Assembly: GCF_020520425.1 (NCBI RefSeq)
Contig: NC_079491.1
Span: forward strand, 6,621,143-6,685,142
Source: Spinacia oleracea
Taxonomy: Eukaryota; Streptophyta; Magnoliopsida; Caryophyllales; Amaranthaceae
Direction of reading: 5' to 3'
DNA: 64,000 nucleotides
The notes beneath the pieces were generated by a model. The model worked only from the letters and a program-made list of their open reading frames with translations, searched no databases and had not been told where the DNA came from. The position numbers were made by a program, and so were the translations under genes. Within the stretch, counting starts at the first letter, position 1; each line of letters starts with the position of its first letter. Shown here piece after piece: positions 21,863 through 33,641 of the stretch.

Positions 21863-24800
21863 CTAGTCTTCAGGTTTGACAAACTCAAGCGATTGAAGTA
21901 CAATTAACATCCTCTCATATTCATGTTGCGCCAGTTCAAGCTCCCCTTTGAGCCATGATACCTACGTGAATCATGTAATGCACTCTAAGTACAGCTCAAT
22001 AAACTTGAAAAAGCTAGTCAACACTGCAAATATAAAACTTTCTTACAGTATTTTCTGCCTTTCGAAAAAAGACTCATCTATTACACTAAAACAGACACCA
22101 GGAATGACACATGTCATTTCCTGGTGCGAAATTTTCCCGCAAAAAAACTCTTTCCCAAAAATATATCTACTTTTTGTATTATTTTATTTTCTCTCCTTTT
22201 ATATAAACTGCTATGAGTGGAAAAAAATATATTGTATAAGATTATAAAATATCATAGTATTAGACGATTTTGGTAATATTTTAGTCAACCGACATATCAA
22301 TTATAGAAAATATATTGTCAAATTATCATATTCAACATATAAAATATATAATACGTAGAAAGGATTTCATATTAGGTGATTAAATAAGTACATTCAAGAT
22401 TTATTAATTACGCATTAGCTTTAAGGGATAAATATTTTAGTTCAATATTTTACAAAAAAGACGGTCAAATAATAATTTTCGAATATCCGTGCGTGCACGG
22501 GACCTAATCTAGTTTTAGTCTAGTTTAAAGTTGACCATGAATTGTACGGAATTAAGAAAATATCTAGTAACTCAAAAAAAGGAGATATAACCGTGATTTC
22601 AGTGAAAACCAGGCACTTGATATATACCTTGTAATTGAGCTCTTCCTCAACCTTCTCGTGTTCTAAGCATCTGAAACATACACCTGAATTATAAAGCCAA
22701 TATAAAGAGAGCCAAAAACAAGAAATGGTTAAATTATTATTTTTATTTAAAATCTTACTTTGCAACAAGCTTTTTATTTTCCTGCATCAACACCAGAGCT
22801 CCCTTGTCATTCCTCGGCCTGGCAGCCTGAGAGGCAGGCTGTAAGAGAGGCATGACTTAGAATTGTAACCATACTACATTTTACAAGCACAAAGAATTAT
22901 TGTTTTATAAAGAAATCGAATAGTGTACCTGGATAGGAAAATTATCACATAAAATTATTGCATGAACTAAGAAAGATATGAACATGACATACTGGCATAA
23001 TGCAGCAAGATACTAGCACAAGTTTTCAAGTGGTCAAGTTTTATGTCCATAGATCTAGGGTCACATAGGTTACAACTCTCTTCATAATGCATGTACTGTT
23101 TCCCTTTTAACCATTGCGCTTAATAGTGTTTTCATCACTTGCCTCCCTTTTTTCTGGCCTCAATCCTAATTATCAGTTTACACATTGCTTCACCTTTCTT
23201 ATATTTGTTAGGGTTCTTAATTAGGGTCTTCGGAAAAATCAATTTAATGTGAAATCCTTCTAGTTTCCTAATTACAATTCTAAATAAACTAGGAAACAAG
23301 ATATTAAACCAAACAAGACTATATTTGACTCCAAGTCCGTTTCGTATTCTTGTCAACTTAACTAAGTTGTGTTTAATTTCTAACATTATACAGCAATTCT
23401 GGCTTAGCCTCAGTAGCTTGGCTCAACTCTCATCTTTATGACTGAAAATGTCGCAAAAGCACAAGTTGAACTACAACTAGTAAGGCTTCAATATATGCCG
23501 GATTATCAGTTTCATTTTTACACCTGTTTTGAATTCTTAATCATCTTCAAAACCTAACCAAAAAAACTCATAAACAACCCAAGCTTTCCAATAGTCAGCC
23601 TGATAATGGTAGTTTAATCCTCACCTGCATTATTCCGTTTCCAAGAGCAAGCAAAACATCTTCTTTTGTCCTCTTGACACCTGCAAAAACAACAGAAATA
23701 GGCAAATACAGACTCGGCTACAGATGGGAAAATTTGAAAGAAGTGCTAAATACTACCACGTTGTTGAATGCTGCTTTGATCATTTTGAAATACAGAATCA
23801 GCACGCAAATTAACCACGTGATCATCCCGATGAACAGGTACTCGAGCAAAATTCAAACTTGTATTTGTGTCAAGAGGTTCATTTCTAGAAAAACTTGGAT
23901 GCGCGTCAGCTGAGTCTAGGGAAGATACGGGTGCTCGAATTGGTTTTTTAATCTGATAGCCAATAAGTCCACAGTGACAATCCCTACAATTCATTCAATA
24001 ATTTTATTAATTAAATCTAGTTCATTGGACCAGTATCAGTTTGGTGTTTGTTTTACAGTGCCATAAAAAGTTTATAGATTATAATTTTTTTCTTTCAGTT
24101 GACTTGGGATGGAAAAAAAAGAGTAGAAGTCCATTAATAAAAAGCTACATAAATCATCTAAGGTTGGCTATGCCCCAAAAAAGAAAAGGAAAAGAAAATT
24201 TAAAATTGGCAAAATTTGTAGTCCATCATCAACAATGGCGGATCTTCTTGATGGCTAGGGTGGGCCTGCCCCCCGGACGAAAAATTTTGTAGTGTATTTT
24301 TGGTTCTGCCCCCTCTAAAATTTTAATATAATTGTATAAATTACATACTATATTGCTTAATTTTTCTACTGGTGCCCCTCATAAAATTGTTCAGGATCCA
24401 CCACTGATCATCAACACAAAGAAACCTCCAAGCCAGAAAATCCGGACCCTCTTAGCGACATGGTACCAACTACATATAGGATTAGACTTCAGTTATGGTA
24501 CTATAACTACATACAAACAAAAAAGAAAAGAAAATCAACACATGTATGTATACCTACCAATATTCCCAAGCCATGTCCTTCAATCGAGCTTCAAGCTTTT
24601 GAAAGAGGGAAGTCCTCTCAAAATCTTGCTTGTTATGAGTAGGCTCTATAAAGTTGGCTTCCAAGACCCCTGAAACATTTTAACAATATACCTTCAAGCA
24701 TACAAAATTACAAACCAAAAATACACATATATCAGCAGAAAAACAATGTGAAGCAAATAACTCACCTACCACACCTCTTCCTCTACTCCTATCATAGCTT

Positions 24801-27800
24801 AAAACCTGCCAATATGGCTGCAAAAGAAATTACTAAGTGAATAAGAACTTATCAAGCATCAGTTGAAACACCGCAAAAGAATTGATTTTTTTTTTCAGCT
24901 TATTATAAATTAACTGCCTTTTCCCAATTTAACTTTATGAGAAGCATAACTGCAACATGAAACCTGTTTTGTGTGTGGGTTTATGAGCATGTGTGCGTGC
25001 ACAAGTGCATGAAATCATGCCTCCCCTAGAGATTAATGGTGCTTACCAGTATAAGACGGTTTTTATGATAGACACAGAAGCCATGGATGTTGACTTGAGG
25101 AGCTTCCTTAAGAAAGCCTATTGTTGCTAATACTTCCTGCCAAGTTGAGTCAGATTTCTCAGAAATACTTAGCAATAGGGTAACAATGTGTTGATGTAAA
25201 ACGAAGCCACGTTACTGATGCAAAATACAAGTTGTTAGAAACACTGATTTCAATAAAAAAAAATACTCCAAAGGGAAAACTGTGGCTTATTCATAACACA
25301 ATATCGACTAGTAAGAGAGTCATCACATATTCACATGTGTGAAATTACACAGAATGTCCATCAGAGAATCTTCGCGCATGTTATATAAATCAGCTACAAC
25401 AATTAGTCCCAAACTAAAACAACGCAAGTATGCAAATTATACCCACTATTCATAGATCTTCAGTCTAAAGAAATAAAAACATGACAGTTCCAACAAATGA
25501 AATTTCCGAGTTTAGAAAAGAGCATAGCCACAGTTCAAGACACAGTTCTCACAGTCGGAATCAACCAGAGTAACTGATTGGCAGAACATGAAGTTCAGAA
25601 TACAGGAAACAACCTCCTCTGTGTCTAATTTGCACTTACATGAACATGATTTCTAAGACCCATCTCTTGGAATATCTAAAATAATTTTGCAGTCAGTAGT
25701 AGAGACTAGAGAGCAAAATTACCCATTGAGTATTTGGCATGATTTTGGATCTTGGTTTTTTTTTTTTTGTTGGCTAACAGAAAGATTGCAGATTCTTCCC
25801 TTAATGGTATTCAGTAAGATCAGAAGGCATTGGTTAATATTTCCACATAACCTTGTATCAGTGAGGATGACTTGTTCTTCGTGCACAAAATCTCTCTTCA
25901 CTTGGGCTCCGTTTGGTAGGGTGTAAAACGTGTTCATGGAAAACAATTTTCCTCTTTTCAATCATTTTACGTTGTTTGGTTTAGCAAGGGATGGAAAACC
26001 ATTTTCCATAACTCCCTCAAAGGTGGAAAACCTTTTTCCATAACTCCCTGAAAGGTGGAAAACCTTTTCCATTTGAAAGGGAGTGAAACCACTGTTCCAC
26101 TGTTTCATCTTTCTCCTTACCTCCCTCTCCCTTCTTCCCCTCAATCTTTACCATCTACTCCCATTTTCTTTTAAAGAACCAAACAGAAGAAAATCATTTT
26201 GGAATTGTGTTTTCCCTTGGAAAATGTTTTCCATGGAAAATCATTTTACATTGAAAACGTTTTACACCAAACCAAACGGAGCCTAAAACCTCTCTTGCTT
26301 ATCTTTACAAATACAAATTTCAAACCAGGCATCCCATATCCTCCAATAACAACAAAATACAAAAGAACTTTACGGACTGCAAACAGGTGCACAAACATGG
26401 AAAAATACGGAACAAAGATAACATAAAACACATGAAGTTACCTCCTTAGTGCCCCCAGTGTGAGGTCTGTACAAGATGATCTCTGGATATTTGAGATCAC
26501 TTGCTACACTGTGATGCTCCACAACTTTTCCACGCAGTATGATTTTGAAATTCTGTGGAACTCGCAAGTATAAAATGGACAAGTATACCTGAAAAGCCAC
26601 ACTCGGGTAAGTCTGATATCTTGCATGCTTCGAGGACTATGTCAAACAAAGACTTACTCGGAGGGAATAACGGTATCGGATGCCGATGTGCACTTCACTT
26701 GTTAAGTTTTTCCCATTTATGTTCTTAAAATTATTAGAACCTTGTAGGCAAACATCCTGCAACCAATGGTTTACATATAATGAGAACTGGGGGAATTTTA
26801 TTTTACCTCACCAAAGAAAGGGAAGAGGATAAGTGTCAACCTCAGGATCACTTTCGAATTCAAACTCCAACGTCTCATCATCAGTAAACCATAAATTGAA
26901 AACAATAACTTTAGTTCCATGCGGTCCAATGTCATCAAACTGCCACCAAATTCAAGTACAAGTGAAGCTCAGTCGGACTTGTACAAAATCATATTACTCA
27001 GGAAACACCAACGCAGTACCAAACCTAACTTAATATTTTCATATATAGTGTAATTAGCCAACAACGGTCTATTAGCTTGCAGAGGCAGTAGCCTTTGCAT
27101 GTCCATGAGACAATAAGCATGGTGCACCAAATGAACATATGTGTACAAGAAAAATAATATGACCTTGCAACAAAAGAACATGTGATATATTATATCACTT
27201 TTTGTTATAAAAAATAATAATAATATTATTTTACCTTTTATTAAAAGTGTAAATAATAAATAATTCATATTCTTTGTACTTAACCTAATTTTCTTTTAAC
27301 TATTGACTTATGTACTTAAGGTGCATCATGCTCACTGTGAACCATGGTCCACCTTTTAAATTACGTCCATGAGATACTGAGAATGTTTCATGATGTGCAA
27401 GAAAGGCCAAATCACGAACCAAGTAAATCAAAATAGCATGAGGTTGTTTTTCATTAGGGTAAGATGCACAAGGCAAGTGAGGTCTAGCACAATGCCTTCG
27501 TAAGGAGGTGAGAGAATCGGAACAAGAAGTAACAAGAGAATATAAGGACCAATGAAAAATAGGCTAGGGGTCACATAGGACTTATCAATTTTATGTTTCT
27601 GTGGACATAGTACTCTATATTACTATCCGCAGCTCTAACATTTTGTAGCTAGCTTTGTCTAATCGTACTACTACCACTGACATTATATTCTTGTTTGATA
27701 CAATTGGGAAATGCGAACAATGGATAACATGATCATAGAACTGGCAGTAAACTAGAGAAAACAATCATTACAGTTTGTACAAGCTCACCTGCTTCATAAG

Positions 27801-30800
27801 ATCCACCTCATTGCGATACGGCGACCATTGCAAGATGATGGACTTACTCGTCTGAAATTGCTCTTTGTGGTGATGAGGTAGAGGTACGAAGGTGTCAGTT
27901 GACTTGTTGTACTCATAATCAACCTGGAACAGCAACTCATAGTCATTGCGAGGACAGTAACTTACTAATTGTACAGAAATGGATTTTGAAGAAGGAAAAA
28001 AGAAGCTTGTACAGTTCTACAATGTCTACGAAGAAGGTAATCAAGCAGCTGACTACCCACCAACTCATGGCCACACTATTGCATGAATGTGGGAAGTCAT
28101 CTAAATAAAAAGACCAATATTCTCTAAACATATTGCAATAAATGGAAAGGAACTATCTTTTGAAAGGTACCAAAAAAAATGTTTTAAATACAATCAACTG
28201 AACATATAGGGACATAAGTACAGTCAAGAACAGTGTGCCAGTACTCACTACTCACCATAGGTACTACTATCCTGTCTAGGCCATTTAAAGACAGGTATGT
28301 ATAGGAAAGAAGACCAATGCTTTGAGTCGTTGTCCTGATCATGAAAGAAATACCCATCTCAATCAGCATAAGCCACAATAATATCAATAATTAGTAAAAA
28401 GTGGATCCAATTGTATAGAACAGAAGAAAAAACTTAAAGGTTCATATTTGAAATGTGTCGCCGAGAAGAATAAGCTCTAACCCCGTGTAAACTTTTTTCG
28501 CATAACAAGAATCAAGAGAACTATCGTGACAGTTCTCCTACTCCTCATTTCAAAAAGTTGATTCAAGATCGTATTTACATGTAGACATGTAGTAGTCAGA
28601 CTACAAGGGGGTGAAAATCATACAGTTATACCAATCAGTCTTTCCTGGTTTAGGATAATGAAATTCAAATTCATTATTTTCCTAACAATCCCATTGTCAT
28701 AGAAGTGTATAAGCGAAAACATCGATTAAAAGGTCCAATAATGAGTCCCCAAGTATTCCTAATTGAAAAGAATAATAGCCATACTGAACCCATCACACTG
28801 AACCTGTGTTACCTAATTCTCTAATCACCCCACGAACCCAAAAGATGAATTATAATATGAAAATGTTACAATTTTGGTCTAATTTAGCAAATTAGGCAGC
28901 GAATTTCGTACCCGTACCCAGTCTCATACTAGCGAATCAGGTACAGTGCACTAAATAGAAGACTATCCATCTTAAAAACTACTTTCAAACCTCTATCTTC
29001 TCAAAAGAGTAAACCTAGCCAATTTTCTGATTCAGTGTTATTAACCTAATCATCTCTGCTGGAAGAGGACAAGGTACATATTCCTCAAAGAGGAACAAAA
29101 AAAACAGGGGGGGGGGGGGTGGGGGGCAAAGAAGAAAATCAATTAAAAGTACAACAAGCACAAATATCATCACTAACTTTACTATGCAGTCCAAACGTCA
29201 GTTTATTCAGAAAATAAATTAGTTCACACCATTGTATATTAACTGAGTTTTCAAATAAGGACAAGCAGAAAACCAATTAAGTGCATGGTTTTGGCACAGC
29301 AATTACATATATCATCAGCCGATGCAATGGCAACGTACCTAGCATCCACTATGAAGTGCAAAAGACATAATTAACTACAAATCGAAGGCAAACACACCTA
29401 TTGTTTGCATGACGACTAAAGACTATAACATCAGCTCCAAGTCTCATCGTGCTGGTCTTGAATCCATTTCCATCTGAAAGGCTATGAGCCTATGAGTCAA
29501 ATTAACTTTTAGGAAAGAGTGAGATTCTACAAAGGGTTGAATTGGACTTACATCTTCCAATTGCAGATGTGGATTTCTTGTCAGAAAATCCAAAACTCAT
29601 ACAGCGTCGAATTGCCTCAGGATCCATTCCGCCTCCATCATCTGCAAAAGTATATCAAGTTTAGCAACATCATAGTTCCTCTTGAGAGTTGAGAATAATA
29701 GAAATGATCCGAAAATGACAAGGAAAAAAATAGCAGCAATACTTGTTGAAGATACCTTGAATGAGCAAATATGGGCTCCCATCTCTTGGATTTGAGACTT
29801 TATCAACAATGACAGAAGAGGCTCCATTTTGTACCTTTAATGTAAGCAAATGCAGAACAAAATACTCAAGTAAAGATATGATATTTAGTCAAAATTTGTC
29901 AACACAGAAAGTTAAACAATTCAATCACAGAGAGAATTTATAATTTAGCCATAACCTCTCAATAAGTTATGAGATAAACTAAAGAGACAAGGATCCAACG
30001 TGCTGTTGAACATTCTTAAGCATTTAAAAGATATAAAAAAAGGACAAAACAACTAACTAATGAGTAATATTACCTCATCAATTGCATTGTCAATAAGTTC
30101 GGCAATAGCTGCATAAACATATAACTAATGAGTAAAACATTTTACAAAACAGCCAAGAAAAACGACAATATTGTGCAAAAAGAAAGTCAAGCTGAATATA
30201 CCTCCAAAAGCCCACTTATGAGAAGTGGCATTTGAATGAAGGAATTTGGGATGAACATGCAAATAGTTACTTTTGTCTGCAAGACATAGAACGGATATGT
30301 GAGAGACCTCCACAGAAAAAAGATCAAATCTTATTGACTGGAGATACTGGTGAGTCACCAACAGGTTCTATTCGACTTATTTTGTATGAACTTATATTAT
30401 ATGAACTTAGCTGAACTTATATTATCTGAAATAAACTTATTTGTGTGTAAAAAAATCTGAAGAAAACTAATTTTTTCTGAACTTATATTATCTGAATTTG
30501 AAATTATTTTGTGTGAAGTAAGTCGAACAGAACAGAGCCTAATGAAATTTAACTCCAACAGAATTAGCATATAACTATTGGTGACTAACATTGGTCACGC
30601 GGCTTAGGGACAAACTCGTCATCATAGTTTCCAGCTTTCCAGAATTGCCGGCAGAGTGGTGCCGGGCATATTGGTGATGCAGAGAAAATTGTATCATCAA
30701 CTGAAGGTTGGACGTCCAACCCTGGATTAACCAGATAGGGCATGTGGAATTCTTCGTGTTGAATTAAAGAGCTATTTCCTTCTGATTCAGACTTCACACA

Positions 30801-30821
30801 ATTCATACCAATTTCTCCCAT
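21863..30821 (-). CDS. MORC6-like: MORC-family GHKL ATPase, tandem copy 2 (634 aa, 19 exons)
   Basis: Paralog of copies 1 and 3, same orientation. Coding exons, 5' to 3': 30821-30590, 30276-30202, 30108-30074, 29834-29756, 29641-29552, 29473-29398, 28334-28256, 27923-27789, 26939-26841, 26756-26658, 26588-26442, 25136-25047, 24817-24766, 24669-24558, 23983-23757, 23680-23625, 22838-22759, 22670-22628, 21961-21863; 1905 nt, no internal stop, GT/AG borders. CRQFWKAG starts at residue 57; the ATP site AELIDNAIDE (Ile in place of the usual second Leu) ends at 114; DDGGGMD starts at 141; GRYGNGFK is at 169-176, so the Glu, Asn, Asp and Gly residues of the Bergerat fold are kept. The S5-like second half contains RGKVVEHH, then HNKQDFERTSLFQKLE and CHCGLIGYQ. 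The C-terminus is a Glu/Lys-rich coiled coil. The N-terminal region before CRQFWKAG is about 29 residues shorter than in copies 1 and 3. MORC6 assignment rests on remembered similarity (HVHPKFLHSNATSHKWAFG, YLSILYLRVP). Confidence 0.93.
22100..22514. repeat. dispersed repeat, copy B, in intron 18 of MORC copy 2
   Basis: Sister of 3090-3499, in the same orientation. It ends with CCGTGCGTGCACGGGACCTA at the right. Confidence 0.6.
24233..24406. mobile_element. hAT-like MITE in intron 14 of MORC copy 2
   Basis: The ends CAATGGCGGATC and, inverted, CAGTGGTGGATCCT match. The insert is flanked by the perfect 8-bp target duplication ATCATCAA (24225-24232 and 24407-24414), as expected for hAT. Length 174 bp. 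The ends resemble those of the larger element at 61818-62572. Confidence 0.85.
25905..26283. mobile_element. MITE in intron 11 of MORC copy 2
   Basis: Terminal inverted repeats GGCTCCGTTTGGT followed by GGTGTAAAACG occur at both ends. Inside is a short tandem duplication around GGTGGAAAACC (about 25990-26070). About 379 bp, non-coding. No clear target duplication. Confidence 0.75.
29107..29126. repeat. G tract in intron 6 of MORC copy 2
   Basis: Thirteen Gs, a T and six Gs. On the transcribed minus strand this is a C tract. Confidence 0.9.
30362..30540. mobile_element. MITE in intron 1 of MORC copy 2
   Basis: The left end near GGTTCTATTCGACTTATTTT is mirrored at the right end (inverted GTTCTGTTCGACTTACTT). 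The interior repeats TGAACTTATATTATCTGAA. About 180 bp, edges approximate. Confidence 0.6.
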
Positions 30822-31248
30822 TTTTTACCAACAGTATTTGGTAATGGACAGTCTGAAGCTCACTGTAAATCAATGACACAGGCTACAAGCTTAGCATTGA
30901 TTAAATAATACCAAGGAATGCAGATTTACAACCATTCCAAATTAGCAAGAAAATACCATAAAACCCTTACCCACCCCACCACTTATTACAAAAACATTCA
31001 TGGTTCATACAATAGCATCTAGAGGCACTCAACCATACCCAATTTAAAGCAAAAACTTAACAATTCCTCTTCCAAATGTATGGTTCTCATTCCCCCCATT
31101 TACTCATGCTATTATATGAAGCCAATTTGTCAGAACAGCCATATAATAAAGGGGCAGGAACTGCTAAATTATCATTATTCATTAGTAAGGATTTCAAATG
31201 TATGATGCAATTATTTCTGAACAGAACTAATAACAATACTAACAATTA

Positions 31249-31472
31249 CTCCCTTCGTCCCTAAAAGATTGTCAAATAGAGTAAATTTCACTTTGTTAAC
31301 ATTTGGGTGTAAAATGTGCTCTTGGGTTGGTAAAGTGGGTCCAATTGGGAAAATTTTGTAAATAAGGTTGGTAAAGTGGGTCCAATTGGGAAAATTTTGT
31401 AAATAAGGTATGAGGCAAACAAATATGACGCCCCAAAAAAGAATATGGGCAATCTTTTAGGGACAGAGGGAG
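31249..31472. mobile_element. Stowaway-like MITE with an internal 41-bp duplication
   Basis: The ends CTCCCTTCGTCCCTAAAAGA and, inverted, CTCCCTCTGTCCCTAAAAGA agree at 18 of 20 positions and are flanked by TA (31247-31248, 31473-31474). Inside, a 41-bp unit starting TTGGTAAAGTGGGTCC is present twice, at 31327 and 31368. It lies in the putative leader intron of MORC copy 2. Confidence 0.85.
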
Positions 31473-31628
31473 TAACATAATATTACAACAAACCCAATTT
31501 TGACAATGACAAATAAATTGGTAATTGCAATGATCACACACAAATTCAAAAAGTAACATAGTTTCAAATGCATGCAAACATAGATTATATACTAGCGCAA
31601 GTTAGATATGAGAGATTCATAGTTTTAC

Positions 31629-32150
31629 CTACAGACAAATGTGAGCCAATGTCCCAGAACCTGCACACTGAAAACCCAACAAACTAATCACAAATTTAGC
31701 AACACACCCAAAAAACCAAATTCCACCTGATGGTAAAACTGACAATGTGACCAAATCATCAACAATTTGACCAAATCATCCACTTATCTCACTTTTTAAG
31801 CACAAACCAAAATCACTACCAACCAAATCATCAACAATGAAACCAAATCATCAGCAATGTAACCAAATCATCAACTGATCAACACTGAAAATCCAACCAA
31901 CTTATCACAAAATTAGCAACACAGCCAGAAAACCAAATTCCCCCTGATGGTAAAACTGACAACCACATCATCAACAGTGCAACCAAATCAAAAACTGATC
32001 TCACTTTTTAAGCACAACCCAAAATCACTAACAACCAAATCATCAGCAATGCAACCAAATTATGAGCAATGCAACCAAATTATGAGCAATGCAACTTAAT
32101 TAACCACTGTGAGTTGCAGAACCTGAATTTGCATGTTTTGTAGAGGCAAA
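31629..32150 (-). other. putative untranslated leader exon of MORC copy 2
   Basis: A strong donor, TCTGTAG followed by GTAAAAC (minus strand), ends the exon at 31629. The sequence before it resembles the leader proposed for copy 3: TTGCTAAATTTGTGATTAG here, TTGCTGATTTTGTGAATCAG there. The leader would splice to an acceptor shortly before the ATG at 30821, for example after TTGATTTACAG. The 5' edge is a guess. No transcript evidence. Confidence 0.45.
31670..32060. repeat. about 206-bp imperfect tandem duplication
   Basis: Two copies start near 31670 and 31876 with CACTGAAAA(C/T)CCAACCAAC-like phrases. Both carry CTGATGGTAAAACTGACAA and CTCACTTTTTAAGCACAA. AACCAAATCATC is further repeated inside. 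It overlaps the putative leader of MORC copy 2. Confidence 0.75.
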
Positions 32151-32175
32151 TTGGAGAGAGAAATGAACCCCCTTC

Positions 32176-32295
32176 ATAAAATTACAACCCAAAAACCCCT
32201 TTTGATCCAAAATGACAAAATGCAAAGTTTGGGGAATAAAATTACAACCCAAAAACCCCTTTTGATCCAAATTGACAAATTGCGAAATTTGGGGA
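32176..32295. repeat. 60-bp unit repeated twice in the copy 2 promoter region
   Basis: Units 32176-32235 and 32236-32295 are nearly identical, with ATAAAATTACAACCCAAAAA at the start and TTGGGGA at the end. Confidence 0.9.
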
Positions 32296-32364
32296 ATGAG
32301 ATTAAATAATTGTGGGCCCCAAAAGTAATGGAGGGGCCATGGAATTACCAAATTACCCTATTGT

Positions 32365-32403
32365 CACGTGATACATGACTAAATATAGAAACTAGGTCAC
32401 GTG
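32365..32403. promoter_or_regulatory. paired CACGTG boxes upstream of MORC copy 2
   Basis: CACGTG at 32365-32370 and 32398-32403, both in the context GTCACGTGATA, 33 bp apart. CACGTG (G-box) is the known core site of plant bHLH and bZIP factors. A matching pair precedes copy 3 at 49502-49538. Confidence 0.6.
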
Positions 32404-33641
32404 ATAAACTGATAATAATCAGAATCGGCTGTCTTTCCATAATTAGGCAGAATGAGCTCTTCGTCTCTTCGTAATTGAATTAACCGCCAAAAAGAGGGGG
32501 AAATTTAGAAATTCAGTTTTTTCTGTTTGTGTGAGATCTGGGAAATAGAGAAACTTGATCTTAGCCTTCTTAGGAGAAGAAATCATCTGACCGTATATCT
32601 TAACCCTTATCGTTTTATTGGTCTAGTATTTGCGGGTCAGGTACTTGGAAGTACGAGGGAAGATAAGGGAATCCTACCTCTAAACACCCTCGTTTGGTAG
32701 GATTTAGAACCTTAAACCTCTATGATCTAATGTAAGACTCTTACCAAATGAATAAAGACATGTTTTGTACTCTGTACTTTATAGTCGAAGGTGTTTTAGT
32801 GATGTAGGAAGAAGTCGAAGAACTACCTATTTTTTTACCCAAGTGGCAAGTTTTGCGATCGACTTTGTTCGACCAACTCCTTTTAGGTACAATATATATT
32901 CTTATTTCCATCAAACCGTTGTCAAGGTGAAACGAATTTCCTATGAATAGTTAAAATCAAAATTTATTCTCGATCTGCATTGCTCTAAAACTAATTTCCA
33001 TTGTAGCGTCCATGTAGAATCGAGTACAAGTTTTGTATTTGTACGGAGTACACCATCAAGCACACAATCCTCCAACAACAATAGGCACTAGGACACAAGC
33101 GACGCAACTCACATTCTCCACCATAAACAAGAAAATGATGATGAAAATTAACCACGACTCACCCATCAAGAATTCTAAATAAAGGGACATTTTAGGCCCC
33201 TTCTTATTCTACGCATTGTACTGTTTTATAATCAAACATAGAACACATTGATAAAAATGTATAACACAAGAGGTAGCCCGTGGAAAAAAGAATGCAATTT
33301 TATTCTATGAAATGATACACTACTGACACAATAATGATACATTAATGTTACATATTAATACAATGCAATATACTGTACAATGTTACACAAGACTAATAAA
33401 ATGGAAGTACAATGAGAAATCAAAGGCCGCAACTTCGCAAGCTCATTCTCTCTCTACTCTCCAGCATCACCCCTAAGCTAACTAGCCTCACTAGCCATGA
33501 TATTCATTTAGCAGCTCATAGTCTGATCTCCAACAGTAACTCTGACGAATAACATTGGAGGGAGACTCAACGCTCCTCATCAAACCGTATTATTGCTTTT
33601 GAGTTATCTTGGTTTCACTGTGGAATACATTTGTCTTCACT
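32404..33641. other. spacer between MORC copies 2 and 3; no gene seen
   Basis: The part next to 33641 should hold the 3' UTR of copy 3. I see no other gene. Confidence 0.4.
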
